Positions 63,374 to 64,000 of a stretch of 64,000 bases of DNA are shown piece after piece (within the stretch, counting starts at the first letter, position 1; each line of letters begins with the position of its first letter). Source of the stretch: Pseudomonas sp. GR 6-02 (GTDB lineage Bacteria > Pseudomonadota > Gammaproteobacteria > Pseudomonadales > Pseudomonadaceae); the NCBI RefSeq assembly GCF_001655615.1, contig NZ_CP011567.1:2985001-3049000 (forward strand), given 5' to 3'. Position numbers and translations under genes: made by a program. The notes under the pieces were generated by a model. That model did not search any database. It was not told the DNA's origin and saw only the letters and a list, made by a program, of their open reading frames with translations.

Positions 63374-63967
63374 CTACGCTACCTGCGGCAGCGCCACGCC
63401 GATCAGGACGTCCTTGGTGATCAGGGCCCGCAGGGCCTCTTCATCCATGCCCTCACTGCCCTCGGGTCGTACCGGCAGCACCAGATAGCGGCTTTCGGCA
63501 CTGGTGTCCCACACTTTGATGGTGACTCCCTCTGGCAGCTCGGTGCCCAGTTCCCGCAGAACGGTGCGCCCTTCGCGGACCAGGCGGGCACGGAATTCGA
63601 AGCCCTTGTACCACTCCGGCGGCAGGCCGAGGACGGGCCAGTTGGTGCAGGAGCACAGGCTGCAGACGATCACGTTTTTCAGCGTGGGGGTGTCTTCCAG
63701 GGCGACGATGTATTCACCTTGTGGGCCGGTATAGCCGAATTGCGCGCAGGCAGCGGTACCGTCCTTGAGCAGCAGTTCACGAAACTGCGGGTCGACCCAG
63801 GCCTTGGCCACCACTCGAGCGCCATTCTCCGGGCTCCAGTCGTGGGCCATGAGTTGGGTCAGCTGTTCGATATAGCCGTCGGGAATCAGCTCCTTTTGCT
63901 TGAGCACCTGGAATAGGGCGCGGGCTCGCTCGCCTGGGGTCGAGGTGGTTTTTTCATCGGTGTTCAT
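63374..63967 (-). CDS. Nitrile hydratase alpha subunit, iron type
   Basis: A 197-residue alpha subunit. The metal-binding motif VCSLCSCTNWPVLGLPPEWYK carries the iron-type CSLCSC (cobalt enzymes have CTLCSC); two of its cysteines are oxidised to sulfinic and sulfenic acids in known enzymes. It hydrates nitriles to amides. GAGGAG upstream supports the ATG at 63967. The usual partner amidase gene would lie upstream on this strand, outside the window. Confidence 0.95.
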   Translation of the reverse strand: MNTDEKTTSTPGERARALFQVLKQKELIPDGYIEQLTQLMAHDWSPENGARVVAKAWVDPQFRELLLKDGTAACAQFGYTGPQGEYIVALEDTPTLKNVIVCSLCSCTNWPVLGLPPEWYKGFEFRARLVREGRTVLRELGTELPEGVTIKVWDTSAESRYLVLPVRPEGSEGMDEEALRALITKDVLIGVALPQVA

Positions 63968-64000
63968 CAGTTAACTCCTCATCGTTGAGCGTTTAAGCAG

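Noticed and set aside
1..64000. CRISPR arrays, rRNA genes or intact insertion sequences
   Set aside because: No regularly spaced direct repeats, no rRNA-like sequence and no transposase reading frame with flanking inverted repeats were seen.

Overview
The window reads as chromosomal DNA of a GC-rich Pseudomonas, most likely of the P. fluorescens complex. The signs are an hcnABC operon with its ANR/Rsm-type control region, a PhaG transacylase, mannitol-type (MtlE/MtlR-like) genes, an iron-type nitrile hydratase, SfnG/MsuD-type sulfur scavenging enzymes, and REP elements ending in a shared GCAGCTGCTAC-type arm. Species assignment is inference; no marker gene is present.

Layout. 1-4 kb: 3' part of an FAD oxidoreductase, a DinB-fold protein and a two-component system. 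4.1-7.7 kb: a secreted eight-cysteine protein, then hcnABC (hydrogen cyanide from glycine) behind an ANR-type half-palindromic box and a roughly 170-nt leader with an Rsm-type GGA site at the ribosome binding site. 7.8-16 kb: a minus-strand block with an RpiR regulator, isochorismatase-fold hydrolase, glutamine-synthetase-like ligase, N-formylglutamate-amidohydrolase-fold protein, PuuP-like permease, paralogues of both arginine N-succinyltransferase subunits (AruF and AruG) and an oxaloacetate-decarboxylase-family protein. This looks like an amine or amino acid catabolic locus. 16.4-31 kb: mostly housekeeping and stress genes (cobF, DUF3422, a universal stress protein with a perfect ANR box, phosphoribosyltransferase, GST, phaG), a tightly overlapped four-gene signalling operon, folD, and a PCuAC/SCO copper-delivery pair.

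31-40 kb: assimilatory nitrite reductase nirBD behind a leader with an ANTAR-type hexaloop hairpin and an intrinsic terminator, a CBS protein, a chemoreceptor, and a reduced polyol locus (sorbitol-dehydrogenase-like SDR, orphan MtlE-like binding protein, AraC/MtlR-like regulator). 40.4-43.1 kb: a tRNA-Cys/tRNA-Leu integration hotspot full of debris (two integrase remnants, an Rhs fragment, a GNAT gene and two related 63-bp leaders). 43.1-45.4 kb: an iron-regulated TonB receptor.

45.5-61 kb is a coherent organosulfur scavenging region. Two divergent promoter regions each carry sigma-54 -24/-12 elements and CTGTTG-N6-CAACAG palindromes, and the local regulator is a sigma-54 activator without a sensor domain (SfnR type). 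The genes encode two FMN reductases, two acyl-CoA-dehydrogenase-fold monooxygenases, SfnG (dimethylsulfone), an MsuD/SsuD-type sulfonate monooxygenase, a complete branched-chain-amino-acid-type ABC transporter, a truncated adenylate-forming-enzyme-like protein and an amidohydrolase-fold protein without the usual metal ligands. A decayed metN fragment sits at the edge. Taken together this could convert dimethylsulfone to methanesulfinate, methanesulfonate and sulfite, plus one unidentified imported substrate. 61-64 kb: Fe-type nitrile hydratase alpha and beta subunits with their CobW-like activator, reading out of the window.
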